Source: Cylindrodendrum hubeiense
Lineage: Eukaryota > Ascomycota > Sordariomycetes > Hypocreales > Nectriaceae
DNA length: 64,000 bases
Direction: 5' to 3'
NCBI GenBank assembly: GCA_014621425.1
Contig: JAANBB010000029.1
Span: 62,001 to 126,000, forward strand
Shown: positions 22,768 through 34,613 of the stretch, piece by piece
Position numbering within the stretch: the stretch's first letter is position 1
Layout of the letters: each line of letters opens with the position of its first letter
Notes under the pieces: generated by a model
What the model was told of the DNA's origin: nothing
Seen by the model: the letters and a program-made list of their open reading frames with translations, nothing else
Databases searched by the model: none
Translations under genes and position numbers: made by a program

Positions 22768-24097
22768 ATGATTCTCGATCCGAATTCAGACAGCCTACCC
22801 AAGAGATCGGAGCTTCCAGATGTTCCCGGGACACCCAAAGGTTCAGCATGGTTTTGGGGAAAAGAAGACGAAGTAAGTTTTATTTTCTTTAGGCTTATGA
22901 ACTCAATTAATGCTGAAAAATTCCAGCTTGGTCGACTGAACCTCCTCACTCCCCACCGTCGAGCAGCAGCGTCAAGGCTGATTAGGACTGGCGAAGTCGT
23001 GAGCTTGAAGTGCCACACCTAATATATGCAAATCTCTAATACTGTTCAATTGCTCATATAATCTAGTTGGTCAGCAGAGCTTCCCGATCCGCCCATGTTT
23101 GGACGAGAGCCTTTCAAGCACTCGATCAAATCGCTTGGACCCGCAGGCAACGATGAGTTGCTGGCGATGAACTCCCAAAGTGGATCACAGGTACACTACC
23201 TATGAGAAATTTACTTTAGCCTTTGCTAATTAGTGCAGTGGGATGGGTTTAGACATGTAGCTTTTCGCCTTGCCGTCGGATGATTAACGCTAAGAGTCTT
23301 AGGTCAGCGTACCTCACAATGACGGTTGGGTATTTTACAACAATGTGAGCCCTGCACTAGCTGTCAATGTTTTCGTTGAATAGCAAATAACAAACAAAGA
23401 CTACCCCCGAAGATATCAAGAATACTACCAAATGCGGCGTCCAGGCTTGGTCAAAGGAAGGCGTAGGTATGTCAATATCATCAGGTCGTCATCCTCAACC
23501 ACCAAACAATTAAATCTGATATTCTTAGTTGGAAGGGGCGTTCTACTTGATTATTGGACCTACTGTGGAAGGTCTTATGATGTGAACACTAGACACCCCA
23601 TCTCAGCTGAAGATCTATTAGCTTGTGCTAAGGCACAGGGAGTAGAGTTTCAATATGGAGATATACTTCTTGTTAGAACGGGTTGGATCGAAACTTATGA
23701 AGGGATGAGTAAGGAGAATCGGATCAAGCTGACAGAAGTTCCTGCATACAAGCACGAATTTGTTGGTGTTGACCAGAGCCAAGAAATGGCCGACTTCCTT
23801 CACGACAATTACTTCAGTGTAGTTGCTTCTGATTCGCCAGCCTTTGAGGTTTGGCCGCAGATTAACGAGTGGAATCATCATATAAACCTTTTACCATTGT
23901 GGGGGGTTCCCATCGGTGAGCTGTGGGACATGGAGAAATTGGCGGAAGTGTGTAAAGATCATCAACAGTATGTGTTCTTCTTTGTGGGCATACCGATGAA
24001 CGTCAAAGGTCAGTTCTGTAATCAGTTCTTTTCAATTTCCACCTAACACACCGCAGGGGCTGTTGGTAGTTATTCAAATGCTATAGCCATGTTTTGA
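22768..24097 (+). CDS. Cyclase-family protein 1 (PF04199, kynurenine-formamidase-like)
   Basis: Eight exons: 22768-22872, 22927-23009, 23067-23190, 23240-23257, 23303-23344, 23400-23466, 23529-24008 and 24057-24097, giving 319 residues. Exon 4 is only 18 bp (WDGFRH). Family landmarks in order are the LGRLNLLTP start, VVSLNW, SQWDGFRH, GVVGRGVLLDYW, FQYGDILLVRTGWIETY, AFEVWP, GVPIGELWDMEKLAEVC and the terminal SNAIAMF. Members are metal-dependent hydrolases acting on cyclic amides, lactones or related compounds. The canonical HxGTHxD metal motif is not seen, and the QWDGxRH of this fungal subgroup stands in that place. It is paralogous to the gene at 27523. It could hydrolyse a lactone made by a neighbouring BVMO (inference). 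Confidence 0.87.
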
Positions 24098-25042
24098 TTG
24101 GCAATGGCATCGATCTAAGTTGAACCTGGTGATATTTACTCTGTCGACACCAGGTATAGATTCTATGTCACGCAATACAAGATACTCTGAGTCAATCGAT
24201 GTAATAATGCTCACATTTCGCGATTTAAACGTATTAGATCCGGCTCTATGTATAAGGGCACGACGTGACGCAACCGATATTGTGTAAACTGTCAGAATGT
24301 GCCATTCCTACAAGAAGAATTGCTCCACAAATGATTGCTCTATCTAATTTGATGCTTTAAGAGGTCTAAACAAATACCACTAGTCATTTTCATTTAATCC
24401 TTCAATATACTATAAATAAATGATACGGTGTAATTTGTGTTATTAGTAGCAGTGTCCTTTTGCTGAGAGCAGATAAATGGGGTGTGATGGTAAGCTTTGG
24501 ATTGCTTCGGAATGTAACTGGCCACGTTCCCGCCGAGGATGGCATGTGATAGCCCCTGCCCGCGTCTGTTTTCCGGTCCAATCACGCTGCAAAAGGCTCG
24601 GAGTCGCCACACAAGGTAGCTTATGTGCATTTCCGCTGCTAAAATACTAGAGCAAATACTTCCGGCGCGGGGTTGTTATCCTCCGGCATCCGGAGCCAGC
24701 TCCAGACAATCCATTTTCCGGGTTCCGAAATCCGTCGCGAACCAATTTGCGAGGCCGAGTCTGAGAAAAAGAAAACCGGGTCTGACGAGGTTCTAGAGTA
24801 GGTGCTGCGAGAGGTTTTAGATATGCACTTCATCCATACTTGAACTTTTCGTCCTGAAATGATTCCCACCTTTCAATGTCAGCAATCTCTAACAATATGG
24901 ATGCTTAAAAACGAAAAGGGGACGTAGCTGCCATTATAGCATCCAAACTACAGTGTTGGTCCACAGCATAGTCTGCTTCTGTCGCAATACGTTCCCACGC
25001 GATAAAGCACCTAATCCCTTTCCGTCAAAGAGCTCAAGCAGG
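24098..25042. other. Gene-free stretch before BVMO 2
   Basis: AT-rich, then at about 24560-24730 a patch of CCGG sequences: a degenerate CGC-N9-CCG (24561-24575), a 16-bp sequence shared exactly with 30587-30602, and TTTTCCGGG. No gene seen. Confidence 0.5.
24683..24698 (+). promoter_or_regulatory. 16-bp shared promoter sequence, copy 1
   Basis: CCGGCATCCGGAGCCA, identical to 30587-30602, and in both places followed within about 25 bp by TTTTCCGG. It lies about 345 bp before the BVMO 2 start. Probably a regulator site variant. Confidence 0.5.
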
Positions 25043-26978
25043 ATGGCATACTCTAAAACCCCGACAGTCATTATCCTTGGGGCTGGGCCTTCTGGAATCG
25101 CAACTGCCCACAAGCTTAAGAGTGAATTGGGATTTAATGACTTCCTCGTACGTAGATAAGTTCTTGTCATGCAAGGGTATACATTTGATGCTAACTGTTG
25201 TCCGCCTAGATTTATGAAAAACTCCCTGAGCCCGGTGGTACGTGGATGGCAAATCGGTATCCTGGATGTGGCTGTGATATTCCTTCGCACCTATATACGT
25301 TCAGTTTCAATCTGAATCCAAATTGGTCACAAGATCTCGTTGGCCGAGAGGAAATTCTCCAGTGTTGGTTTCCCATGTGCTCAACGTAGCTTGATTGTTG
25401 CTAACATTGCCAAAACAGACATGAATGACACAATTGACAAATTCGACCTGCGCGAACACATGAACTTTGAAGTTGAATGTGTTGGAGCCACCTGGGATAT
25501 GACCAAAGAGCAATGGGAGGTTCACCTACGAGACATCCGTACTGGTCGGGAGTTCGATATATCCGGCACAGTCTTGATAAGCGCAGTCGGTGCCATTTCA
25601 TATCCGAAGAAAGTCAAATTCCCTGGCATGGAAAAGTTTCAAGGGAAGATCGTGCATACTGCGGAATGGGATCCGGAATATGATTATCGTGGAAAGAGAA
25701 TGGCTGTCATTGGCAACGGCTGCAGCGCCGCTCAGCTTGTCCCGAGTGTTGTGCAGGACGTCAGTTATCTCAAACAATACGCCAGAGGGTCTCAGTGGTA
25801 GGTTCAATATGTTCCTCGTCGAAATCTACAATTAACTTGCGATAGGTACCACGAGCGCCCGAACCGCAAGTTTTCTGCTGCTCAGATATGGGCATTTAAC
25901 TACATCCCCCTTTACAACAGATTATTTCGGCTTAGGCTATTTACCGTCAATGATAGCTTGGCGGGACTATATGCTGCTGGTCCAGAATCTGTTAAACATC
26001 GGAATGCTGTGGAGATGCAAGCTAAGGACTATATCTACAGTCATACTCCTCCACAGTACCATAGCTTTATTGCCCCGGACTTTCCGCTTGGTAAGTTAAA
26101 AGACTTTAGAACAATTGGATGCAACCTCCTATGCTAAATAACCAACCTTAGGGTGCAAGCGCCGAATCTGGGACCCTGGTTATCTTGATTCCCTGTGGGA
26201 GAAGAACATGCACCTCGTTCCGGAAGGGATTCAGGAATTCGACAAGACTGGAATTGTTAGCAGCAGTGGAGTCAGGGACGAATTCGATATCATTGTTACA
26301 GCCACCGGATTTGAAGTTACCAACTTCCTTGTTCCGATGAAGATCATTGGGGCTGGGGGAAGGTCATTGAGAGAGCAATGGGACGATACTCGCGGGCCCC
26401 AAGCTTACTACGGCTGCTTCGTCCATGATTTTCCCAACTTCGCCATGCTATTTGGTCCTAACACCTTTCCTGCCCACAACTCCGCGCTATTCGCCATCGA
26501 AACAGGCATTGAGTTTATTTCGAAGACACTGTTGGCTCCGATAATAGACCAAAAGATCCGCGTCCTCGATGTGAAGCATTCAGCAGAGGAGCGATTCGTG
26601 GCTCGTGTCCAATCAAAGCTCAACAATTCTGTCTACGAGGCTGGCTGCTCGAACTGGTTTGTCAATGATCTCGGTAAAAATGTCACATCGTGGCCCGGGT
26701 ATGCCATCACATTTTACAGGGAAACGTTCTTCCCGAAGTACAAGGATTTCAATACACTCCCCGGGTCACTCTACTGGCCACTCAGGATGTTAGATCGCTG
26801 GCTGAGAACCCAAAAGACTTTTTGGGCTCTACCTGCGATTATTGGTCTCTTGGGACTGAATTTTCTGTATCCAGAGTTTCTCTATCGACTGTATCCTGTT
26901 GTATCGCCGGCTGGGATGCGTCTTAGTCACTTCGGTTTGGGAAATGTATTTCAAGTTATGCGAATGAAGCTTAGTTAA
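25043..26978 (+). CDS. Baeyer-Villiger-type flavin monooxygenase 2, with C-terminal membrane segment
   Basis: Five exons, 25043-25147, 25210-25363, 25419-25797, 25846-26090 and 26152-26978, give 569 residues. FAD site [12 protein letters not shown] (residues 9-20), then [21 protein letters not shown]. The BVMO fingerprint is [12 protein letters not shown], and the NADPH site is [12 protein letters not shown]. The donor after EEILQ is GTTGGT, weaker than usual, but it is the only one that restores the conserved frame (EEILQYMND). Unlike BVMO 1 and 3 it starts directly at the FAD fold and ends with a strongly hydrophobic stretch ([20 protein letters not shown], about residues 518-540), so it may be membrane-attached. 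It lies between the two cyclase paralogues, all three in one direction. Confidence 0.91.
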
Positions 26979-27522
26979 GATTGAGTTGGTACACTATGTA
27001 AATGGCAATGTTGATAAAAACCCATGCGATTCACTCTTTCATGCTGATTGACAATGTCTATAATATTTGACTCTGCATTAAAAAAAGACTTCTAATAATA
27101 TCATGCGGCCTTCAATTTGGACTGACGATTCATACCCTTGTACGACCTGGCTTGGATTATCGTGAAAATAACAAATGATGTGTTTCCCCCCCCCCTAATA
27201 ACCTCACGCGAATGATTGTATGCGTGAATTGTTGATCGTAATGACAGAAGCCGCTTTACGGGCTCCGAAGTTGAAGTTCTCACTAAATCTGAAATTTTCC
27301 AACGACTTATCCGAGCAGTGGATTTCGGCTGTTTCTTTTCCCGAATTAACAAGCGGAGTAATCCAGTCCGTAAGAATTCGGAAAATGAACCCGGTTTCAA
27401 TCACACTAGATATATGGACGGATTCATGTATATGACCTCAACGTCTCATCGTGCGACCGATGTCTGTTACATCACTGGTTTCTGGTGACAGTAAAAGCTT
27501 TCTCTTCTAATATTCATTTAAT
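26979..27522. other. Promoter region of cyclase 2
   Basis: Intergenic between BVMO 2 and cyclase 2. It holds the CGG-N9-CCG element at 27379 and a C-run at about 27186-27195. No gene. Confidence 0.6.
27379..27393 (+). promoter_or_regulatory. CGG-N9-CCG element before cyclase 2
   Basis: CGGAAAATGAACCCG, starting 144 bp before the start codon of cyclase 2. Orientation and distance are nearly the same as those of the element before cyclase 1 (143 bp). Confidence 0.6.
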
Positions 27523-28707
27523 ATGGCATCAAATAAACTACCAAGTTACTCGGATATTCCCCCAGTAAAAGGCATGCCGCATGGTTGTGCATGGGGTGTT
27601 TGGGATAAGGATGGCGTGGTTGATCAAGTCGGGAGTTTGAACCTCCTAACGCCGGATAACGTCCTCGAGGCGAAGAAGGAAATTCAAACCGGAGTATCTG
27701 TGTCATTGAAGTAAGGACATCACAGTCATAATTTGGTAATTACTAATTAATTGATTCTGTTAAATAGCTGGGCTCTTGAACGAATTGAGGACCCTGGTCA
27801 TAACCGAGCCCCAATTGTGCATAACTTCATCGACTTAAAGCCGAATCTCGTTGGGCATGATGACGAGATCTACATCAATACGCAAACGAGTAGCCAGTGG
27901 GATGGCCTTCGTAAGTCAAACCTCGCAATTCAATGGCAGGCATTAACAACTGATACTTTGTCCGAAGGGCACTGGGCGCACCAGTCCACAGAAAAGTACT
28001 ACAACAACTTGACACACGAGGAGATTAGTGGACCCAATCCTAATCTTCGTAACGGAATTCAAGGTGAAACTCATCCAGAAAACTGGAAGTAAAGATCCTA
28101 ATGCGACAATAGAATGGCTCCATCGCGGCGGTGTTGTTGGCAGAGGAGTCCTCCTCGACTATTATTCCTGGGCGCAGAACAACGGAATCAAATTTTCTGC
28201 TGCCAGCAAGCACTGCATAAGCTATGAAGACCTGGAAAATATTGCCAAAGAACAAAATGTCGAACTTCGAGTCGGCGATATCCTCATGGTTAGAACCGGT
28301 TGGATAAAATGGTACAATGAGGCTACTCCAGAAGAGAGAGTGCAAGGATGCAAAGTCAATCACAACTACGTCGGCGTGGAAGGGACGAAGGAATCAATTG
28401 AGTGGCTCTGGAACCACCATTTCTCCGCTCTTGTTGGCGACAATATAGCGTTTGAAGCATGGCCCGCGGACGGCCCTTACCGTGAGAACCCCCCGCAACT
28501 GGTTGGTGGATCTCAGTTAACATTGGAGTAGGCATTCATGATAACGCTCTTGCCTTATGGGGAACTCCATTAGGGGAATTATGGGATCTCGAGGCTCTGG
28601 CAACGCAGTGCAAGGAACATGGCCGTTGGAGTTTCTTTGTGACCAGCTGTCCACTGAATGTTGCTGGCGGTGTGGCCAGCCCACCGAATGCTTTGGCCAT
28701 TTTCTAA
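27523..28707 (+). CDS. Cyclase-family protein 2 (PF04199), paralogue of cyclase 1
   Basis: Five exons, 27523-27710, 27768-27910, 27968-28063, 28113-28481 and 28532-28707, give 323 residues. Introns are 57, 57, 49, 49... 50 bp in scale with CTAAT/TTAAC branch sites. Landmarks: VGSLNLLTPDNV, VSVSLNWALE, SQWDGLRHWAHQ, NGIQ|EWLHRGGVVGRGVLLDYYSWA, LRVGDILMVRTGWIKWYNEAT, AFEAWP, WGTPLGELWDLEALA and the terminal GGVASPPNALAIF. Compared with cyclase 1 it keeps some exon joints (the AA|T/C codon of NW, the R of RGG) but has lost the tiny exons, so the pair diverged a while ago. It is probably a soluble hydrolase; substrate unknown. It is convergent with the esterase gene. Confidence 0.88.
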
Positions 28708-28992
28708 CGTGACCATGAAGATATTAGTTCTCAATCAAGGAATATCATGAAACTTCGACGCGTTTAATTTATTTACGCATCATGGACCTAGATATTGACT
28801 TATGATTCTTCCGGCAGGACTGTCTTTTTAGGAACAAATTACCTTTTTAAGAAGTGTATTCCGCTAAATAGGAAATGGAAACGAGATTAGAAACAAACAT
28901 CTCTCAACGTACTCAACGTCAATACGTGCGAGACAGTATATCTTTACTTATATACGGTAATTTATTCAGCTAAACACTATTTAATACCGGTT

Positions 28993-30304
28993 CTACTTCA
29001 ATTCGCCATTGACCAGTTGACGTATGCCCTCCAGCAAGTCATTCGATGTCTTAGCTGCTGCTGTTAACTCGGGAAAATACCCGAAAGCATGTGGAAGACC
29101 CGGGTAAACATCGATCTTCGTTGGGACACTGAGACTGATTAGTCTCAATTAAGTATTAATAATCTGATGGAAATTCTCACCCTGCTTGCATCAACTTTTC
29201 AGCATATGCTAGGCCTTCGTCTCTGAGAGGATCCATGCCCGCAACTTGCAAATAAGCGGGAGCAAGGTCTTTGAAGTTTGTATTAAGCAAGGGGGACACC
29301 TCAGGATTGGAAGGGTCGGATGGGTTGTAGTAGCCGTAGAATAGCTCCATTGATCGTTTTGACAGGAGGGGTGCATCTTTTAACTCCTCCAAGCTTCGCA
29401 AGTTGAGATGTGGCGGATAGCAATCAATATGACATGTCGCGGGGATCCTTAAGATCTGTCCTTTGAGCGAGATGCCGAGATTTCGGGCCCTGTGAGCCAA
29501 CACAGCGGCCTGCTGGCGTTAGTCGTGATGATGTGAGATGAAAATTGAACCTACAAAGTTCCCGCCCGAGCTGGATCCAGCAATTAAAATGCAATCCTTG
29601 TCAATTCCAAGATATTCCCATTCTTGCCAGGTCTTGTATTCTGGAAGTCAGCGCCGGCCGAGATACTAAAATGAATGTCAGATCTCACCCAAAGTAGAGC
29701 ATCCCAACAATCGTCTAGGCCAGTTGGGAATTGGTTCTCTGGAGCCCTGTCTGGTGTTATGGACGTCCAGTTATCACACGATGAAACACCAGGATAACTC
29801 ACAAACGATAATCGACACTAATCACAACAATACCACCATATGCACACATGGCCCGGCAGGCAATGTCTTCCCCCTCAAGATCACCCAGCGTCCACCCACC
29901 TCCGTGGATACTAGACACTCTGAATTAATACACTATCGTGCTTTGAAGAAAGAGCTTACCTACTATAATAAACCATGGCCGGGTTCTTTTTTGTTTGTCG
30001 GCGTATAAACTCGCACAGATATGGTAGCTTCATCCGAGGTCTTGATCTTAATGTCTTCGGAGCTGAACCCGGTGGTGATTTGAGGTACCATGCTAGTAGC
30101 CTGGACCTTCAATTTCTCCATAATATCTCGGAGATGTTCGGGCGAGCCGACTAATTGAGGTACCTTGCTTGAATTACTTTCGTAGAACTGCGTCATGTCA
30201 GCTTTCAGTGACGCCATGGCTACCGAAGTTCGTACCGCTGTCCATTCAGGATCCGGGATGCCAAGATGAGCGTTAGGGGACATGTTCGTTGGATTGTTGC
30301 TCAT
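28993..30304 (-). CDS. Alpha/beta-hydrolase esterase, hormone-sensitive-lipase (HGGG) type
   Basis: Six exons, 30304-29964, 29910-29803, 29746-29689, 29632-29555, 29509-29181 and 29128-28993, give 349 residues. Intron 1 splits the oxyanion motif: [13 protein letters not shown] (about residues 114-126). The nucleophile elbow is GSSSGG (in [13 protein letters not shown]). The acidic residue lies in [17 protein letters not shown] and the catalytic His in [15 protein letters not shown]-family enzymes hydrolyse carboxyl esters and lactones. Next to BVMOs such an esterase commonly opens the ester or lactone product, which is the job I infer here. Intron 3 uses an AAG acceptor, the only one keeping frame. 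It is divergent from nothing; the SDR upstream reads the same way. Confidence 0.88.
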
Positions 30305-30904
30305 TGCCAAATGATTTTTAGATTTACGCAGGTTTTGCGTCTGATAGGTGATATTGCTTAGCAAACAAGGCTGTTCCTTCGGGTAATTGCAGGGTATGTG
30401 AGTGTCGTAATTTGAAATGCATTATTGTGTCATTCGATAAATGAGATGCCCTTGAGTACATTTATTATACAGGGGCGTGATACACCGCAAAGGCTATGCA
30501 TAGGCTCTCAGCTATATCCGGAATGGAGTATAACTGTACTATGTGTGCGAGGTGTGACCCCGCAGATGCGGAAGATGAGTGAGATGCCGGCATCCGGAGC
30601 CACGTTTTCCGGACACGTGTCAGAGTGACAGGTCCAACCCGGAACAATGAACACACGAAAAGGAAGCCGGATCACGGCTAATTTGTAGAGTAGAGTTGGG
30701 CTGATACGGATGAATAAACGGGTTGTTAAAATAAAGACATATGTGGCTAAAAGTATGGCTGGGCAACGAGTGACGGGGATAGCACAGCGCAAGCAATAAA
30801 TTGAGACAAAAGGTCAGGATTCATCCTGATAAGACTTACAGAGGAAAGATTGCGTTGTGAATCTATGAACTCTGTGCTATGTGTAGATATATGTCCAAGG
30901 TTCC
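30305..30904. other. Promoter region of the esterase gene
   Basis: Intergenic between two minus-strand genes. It holds a CGG-N11-CCG variant and the second copy of the 16-bp shared sequence. No gene seen. Confidence 0.55.
30587..30611 (-). promoter_or_regulatory. 16-bp shared sequence (copy 2) merged with a CGG-N11-CCG variant
   Basis: 30587-30602 is CCGGCATCCGGAGCCA, as at 24683. The following CGTTTTCCGG completes, on the minus strand, CGGAAAACGTGGCTCCG, the cluster element with N11 instead of N9. It lies about 290 bp upstream of the esterase start. Confidence 0.45.
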
Positions 30905-31731
30905 TCAAATGCCTCGTCCGCCGTCGACGTCGAGGGCTGCCCCTGTGATCATGCTAGCCTCGTCACTTGCCAAAAACGCTGCTGCATTTCCAATGTCTGC
31001 TGGAAGAGCAAATCTGCCGAGGGGGATTGTACTCATCATTCCAATACGGGCCTCAGGAGAATCAGGTCCCCCGAGGAAAAGAGGAACCCTAGCCATCGGA
31101 GTATCAACACATAAACTTTGAACGAGCAAAGCCAGGAGAAGACTTACATGTTCGTTTCGCCAGCGACAGGATGGATAACATTAAATCGAATATTGTGCTT
31201 GGCCCATTCTATGGCAAGTCCCTTTGTTGCATTGGTGACGCCGCCCTTGCTGGCACCGTACCAAACTAGAGAAGGCCGTGGTCTAGGGGATGCCATGCTG
31301 GAGATGTTGATGAATAGGCCACCGACGTTTTGAGCCAAGAAGTAGGGAATGATGACCTTTGAACTCCAATAAATGGATTTCAAATTCACCCTCATGACAC
31401 GGTCATAGTCCTCCTCGCTTGTCTCAATGCTGGGGCAGGCCTTGTAAACGACTCCAGCGTTATTGACCACAATGTCCAGTCTTCCGAATGTTTCGACAGC
31501 GGCATCCAACGCAGCCTTCCAGTCGGCTTCACAAGAAACATCTCCTTTCAGTCCAACAGACAAGTTAGGTGGTTGTGCGCTAGAAACTTTCTTTGCGTCC
31601 TCTTCATTGATGTCGAGAACCACCACCTTAGCACCCTCAAAGACAAATTTCTCCACAATACCAACTCCGAACCCAGCACCACCTCCCGTTACGATAGCCA
31701 CCTTACCTTCGAGTCTTCCGGGATGAGACAT
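30905..31731 (-). CDS. Short-chain dehydrogenase/reductase 1 of the cluster
   Basis: Two exons, 31731-31148 and 31088-30905, joined through a split ATG codon (59-bp intron), give 255 residues. The classical SDR motifs are all present: [14 protein letters not shown] (residues about 11-24), [11 protein letters not shown] (Asp after beta2, suggesting NAD preference), NNAG, the catalytic Ser in INISSMASP, and YGASKGG (Tyr-x-x-x-Lys). The C-terminal GGRGI end is usual. I start at [10 protein letters not shown]; an upstream in-frame ATG at 31788 would add 19 residues not seen in the family. It likely interconverts an alcohol and the ketone used by a BVMO (inference). It shares its upstream region with the divergent BVMO 3. 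Confidence 0.9.
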
Positions 31732-32277
31732 GGTTGTAAAAGTTGATCGAGGTGTGAAAACCTTTTTCGTGATGTAAGGATGGATCAATTGAGGCTTGGA
31801 TTGCGAGCAATTACAGGAGGTTTATTTGCTGCCGTTGATCCGGTAGTTATCTTGAAACGCATATCCGCATAGAAATCTGAAGAAGGCGGAAGAAGCAGGT
31901 CGGATTTAGTTTCCGTACCGCATAAACGTTACGTGTATCCAATTGGCTTGTGGAACATGATACCACCCGGAGTTTGAGACACAGAGGGCTTGGCATTGAA
32001 CGAGCCGGCAAGCAAGTTCCGCCTACGTCGCATCGATGCTGCTCACCTGGAAAGCGTAATGGTATTGGCCAGTGTGTCCGAATTCGACGCACACGGCAGC
32101 CCCTCAGCCGCTCACACTTGCGGTCCATCTATTACTCCGCTAATGTGCCCTATTGTTCTGTCTCAACGTGGTACCGTGAAATGCACAACCCCAACGTATT
32201 CAATTGATCATCACCTCGAGCTTGATCCACCATCAAACTTTGCTCTACTATCCCTTCATCAGCACAAACCCTCCAAG
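31732..32277. other. Bidirectional promoter between SDR 1 and BVMO 3
   Basis: 546 bp between divergent start codons, carrying the CGG-N9-CCG element at 31901-31915. No gene. Confidence 0.6.
31901..31915 (-). promoter_or_regulatory. CGG-N9-CCG element between SDR 1 and BVMO 3
   Basis: CGGATTTAGTTTCCG. On the minus strand it reads CGGAAACTAAATCCG, so it has the same CGGAAA start as the others. It lies 170 bp before SDR 1 and 363 bp before BVMO 3. Confidence 0.55.
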
Positions 32278-34342
32278 ATGAGCAAGAATATGAATGATTC
32301 GAAAAAGGAAAGCACAATGACGGGACAATATGTGGTTACTGAAGCAGCACTGGGGACTCCGCGGCAGCTTCGCGTTTTGATGGCAGGGGCAGGGGCAAGT
32401 GGGTTGAACCTGGCTAGACATATGGATCTGCACATGGAAAACTTTGAGTTGGTTGTTTATGAAAAGAATGCAGATGTGGGGGGAACGTGGTTTGAAAACC
32501 GGTGAGGTCTTCAAGATCCTTTCTCGTTATCATGACTAATTCTAGTCGAGATATCCTGGATGTGCCTGCGACATTCCGTCACATAATTATCAATTCACCT
32601 GGGAACCAAACCCGGAATGGTCAAGCTAGTGAGTTCTTCAAGCTGGATTCAACACATAGATGAGTAACCCAGTGGTAGCTATTCCCCGTGGGACGAGATT
32701 CTCCAGTACTTCAAAGGCATAGCCAACAAATATGACCTGTACAAATACGTCAAATTGAGCCACAAGCTGGATGCAGCGAAATGGGATGAAGATGCGGGTG
32801 TCTGGAATGTTCAAGTCCACAATGTGGAGACAGGAGAGACCTTCCATGACTGGGGTCATGTCTTGGTTAACGGCACTGGAATTTTGAAGTGAGTACTCAG
32901 AGATTGGTTGCAGAGGGGGTGTCGCTGATCGAATCAAGCAATTGGAAATGGCCAGATATCCCTGGAATACGATCATTCAAAGGGGATCTTTTCCACAGTG
33001 CCACATGGGATGTCGACTATGATGTTAAAGGAAAGAGCGTGGCTATTCTCGGAACCGGATCTTCTGGTATTCAAGTGGTTTCAGCTATCCAGCCAGGTAT
33101 ACCATTTGCGAACCATGAGTATAGGAAAGCTTTGCAAGACTGACAAGAGCCAGATGTTAAATCTCTCGTCACTTTCATTCGTTCGCCAACCTGGATTACC
33201 GCGGGGTTTGCTCAGAGTCATGCTGGTCCAGGGGGGGCCAATTTCACTTGTAAGCTTTGAACGCTTAATGTGTCCGTGTCTGTGACGGAACTAATACTAT
33301 GTTGCAGTTACAGAGGAACAAAAGACGAAATTCCGTGAAGAGCCCGACACGTACAAAAAGTACAGAAAGGAAATCGAGGGCGAGCTGAACTCGAGATTCA
33401 AATTTGTGGGTTTATGTTCTACATCCTAATCTTGTCGGATCTAATCGTCTATAGATCATTGCCGATAGCGAGGAGCAACAAGAAGCCAAGAAATACTCGA
33501 GGGTGGAGATGACTTCGAAACTGAATAATGAAGAGTTGCTAAAGTACCTCATGCCAGAAAACTTCGCAATTGGGTGCAGACGCCCCACTCCAGGCAATGG
33601 CTATCTTGAAGCTTTGACACAAAACAATGTTCGGGTTGTCACTGAGGAAATTGACCAGATTGTATCAGATGGGATCCAATTGAAGTCATCCGAGATTGTC
33701 AAAATCGACACCTTGATTTGTGCTACAGGATTTGATCTATCATTTTGTCCTCGTTTCGAACTGATTGGGCGGAGCGGCGAAAACATTCACGAAAAGTGGA
33801 AGGATATACCTGAAGCGTATCTGTCACTGGCTGTCCCTGGGTTTCCAAACTACTTCAGTAAGTAATGGATGGCCAATTTGCGCAAGCAGCACTTACACAC
33901 CCATGCAGTGTTTCTCGGGCCGAATGCTCCAGTCGGCCACGGCTCGGTCCTTCCTATCATCGAACATGCTACGAAATACATCATCAATATGATGAAGAAG
34001 ATGCAGTCACAAAACATCAAAGCAGTTTCTCCACAGGCGAGTGCTGTGGCCGATTTCAGCACCCACACAAACGAGTTCATGAAGCGCACTGCTTGGGCTA
34101 CGCCATGCCGGAGCTGGTTTAAGAGAGGCACAATTGACGGGCCTGTCGTTGCCCTACATCCTGGGAGCAGGATTCACTGGTTTCATTTGATGCAAAACGT
34201 GCGTTTTGAGGACTGGGAGTACACATACTATTCCAAAAACCGGTTTCAATACCTCGGCAATGGGTTTTCGATCAAGGAGGGCCCAGGCAAGGACACCACG
34301 TGGTACTTTGATGGCCCTGAGGAAGGATATATGGATTATTGA
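32278..34342 (+). CDS. Baeyer-Villiger monooxygenase 3 (type I, FAD/NADPH)
   Basis: Eight exons: 32278-32501, 32551-32628, 32679-32888, 32939-33096, 33154-33249, 33308-33405, 33455-33857 and 33909-34342, giving 566 residues. FAD motif VLMAGAGASGLN (about residue 40), then [22 protein letters not shown] across intron 1. The BVMO fingerprint is FKGDLFHSATWD. The NADPH motif is VAILGTGSSGIQ. Later come CRRPTPGNGYLEAL, ICATGFD and NYFMFLGPNAPVGHGSVLP, all typical. Intron 1 uses a GAG acceptor and intron 3 an AAG acceptor, each forced by the conserved frame. Its intron positions differ from both other BVMO genes of the cluster, so the three are not recent tandem copies. It should be a cytosolic ketone-to-ester oxygenase. 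Confidence 0.92.
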
Positions 34343-34613
34343 TATGAAAACCTCTGGTATTTTGATATTAGTAATATCATCGATAAGGATATTCAAGACG
34401 GATGCGTCACATTTTGTGAGGTTGATGTCCAATTTGAGGTACATTCCCAATTATCACGACGTATTTGTCTTAACTGAATGATGCTAGCCTACGTAATGTG
34501 GATGCCCTAGACATACAATTCCTAATTTGATCGACTAATAATCTACGATAAATACTCTACGAATCAGTCCTGTGCATCTGATGCATGATGACCCGTTTCG
34601 CGGTTCCCGTCTG

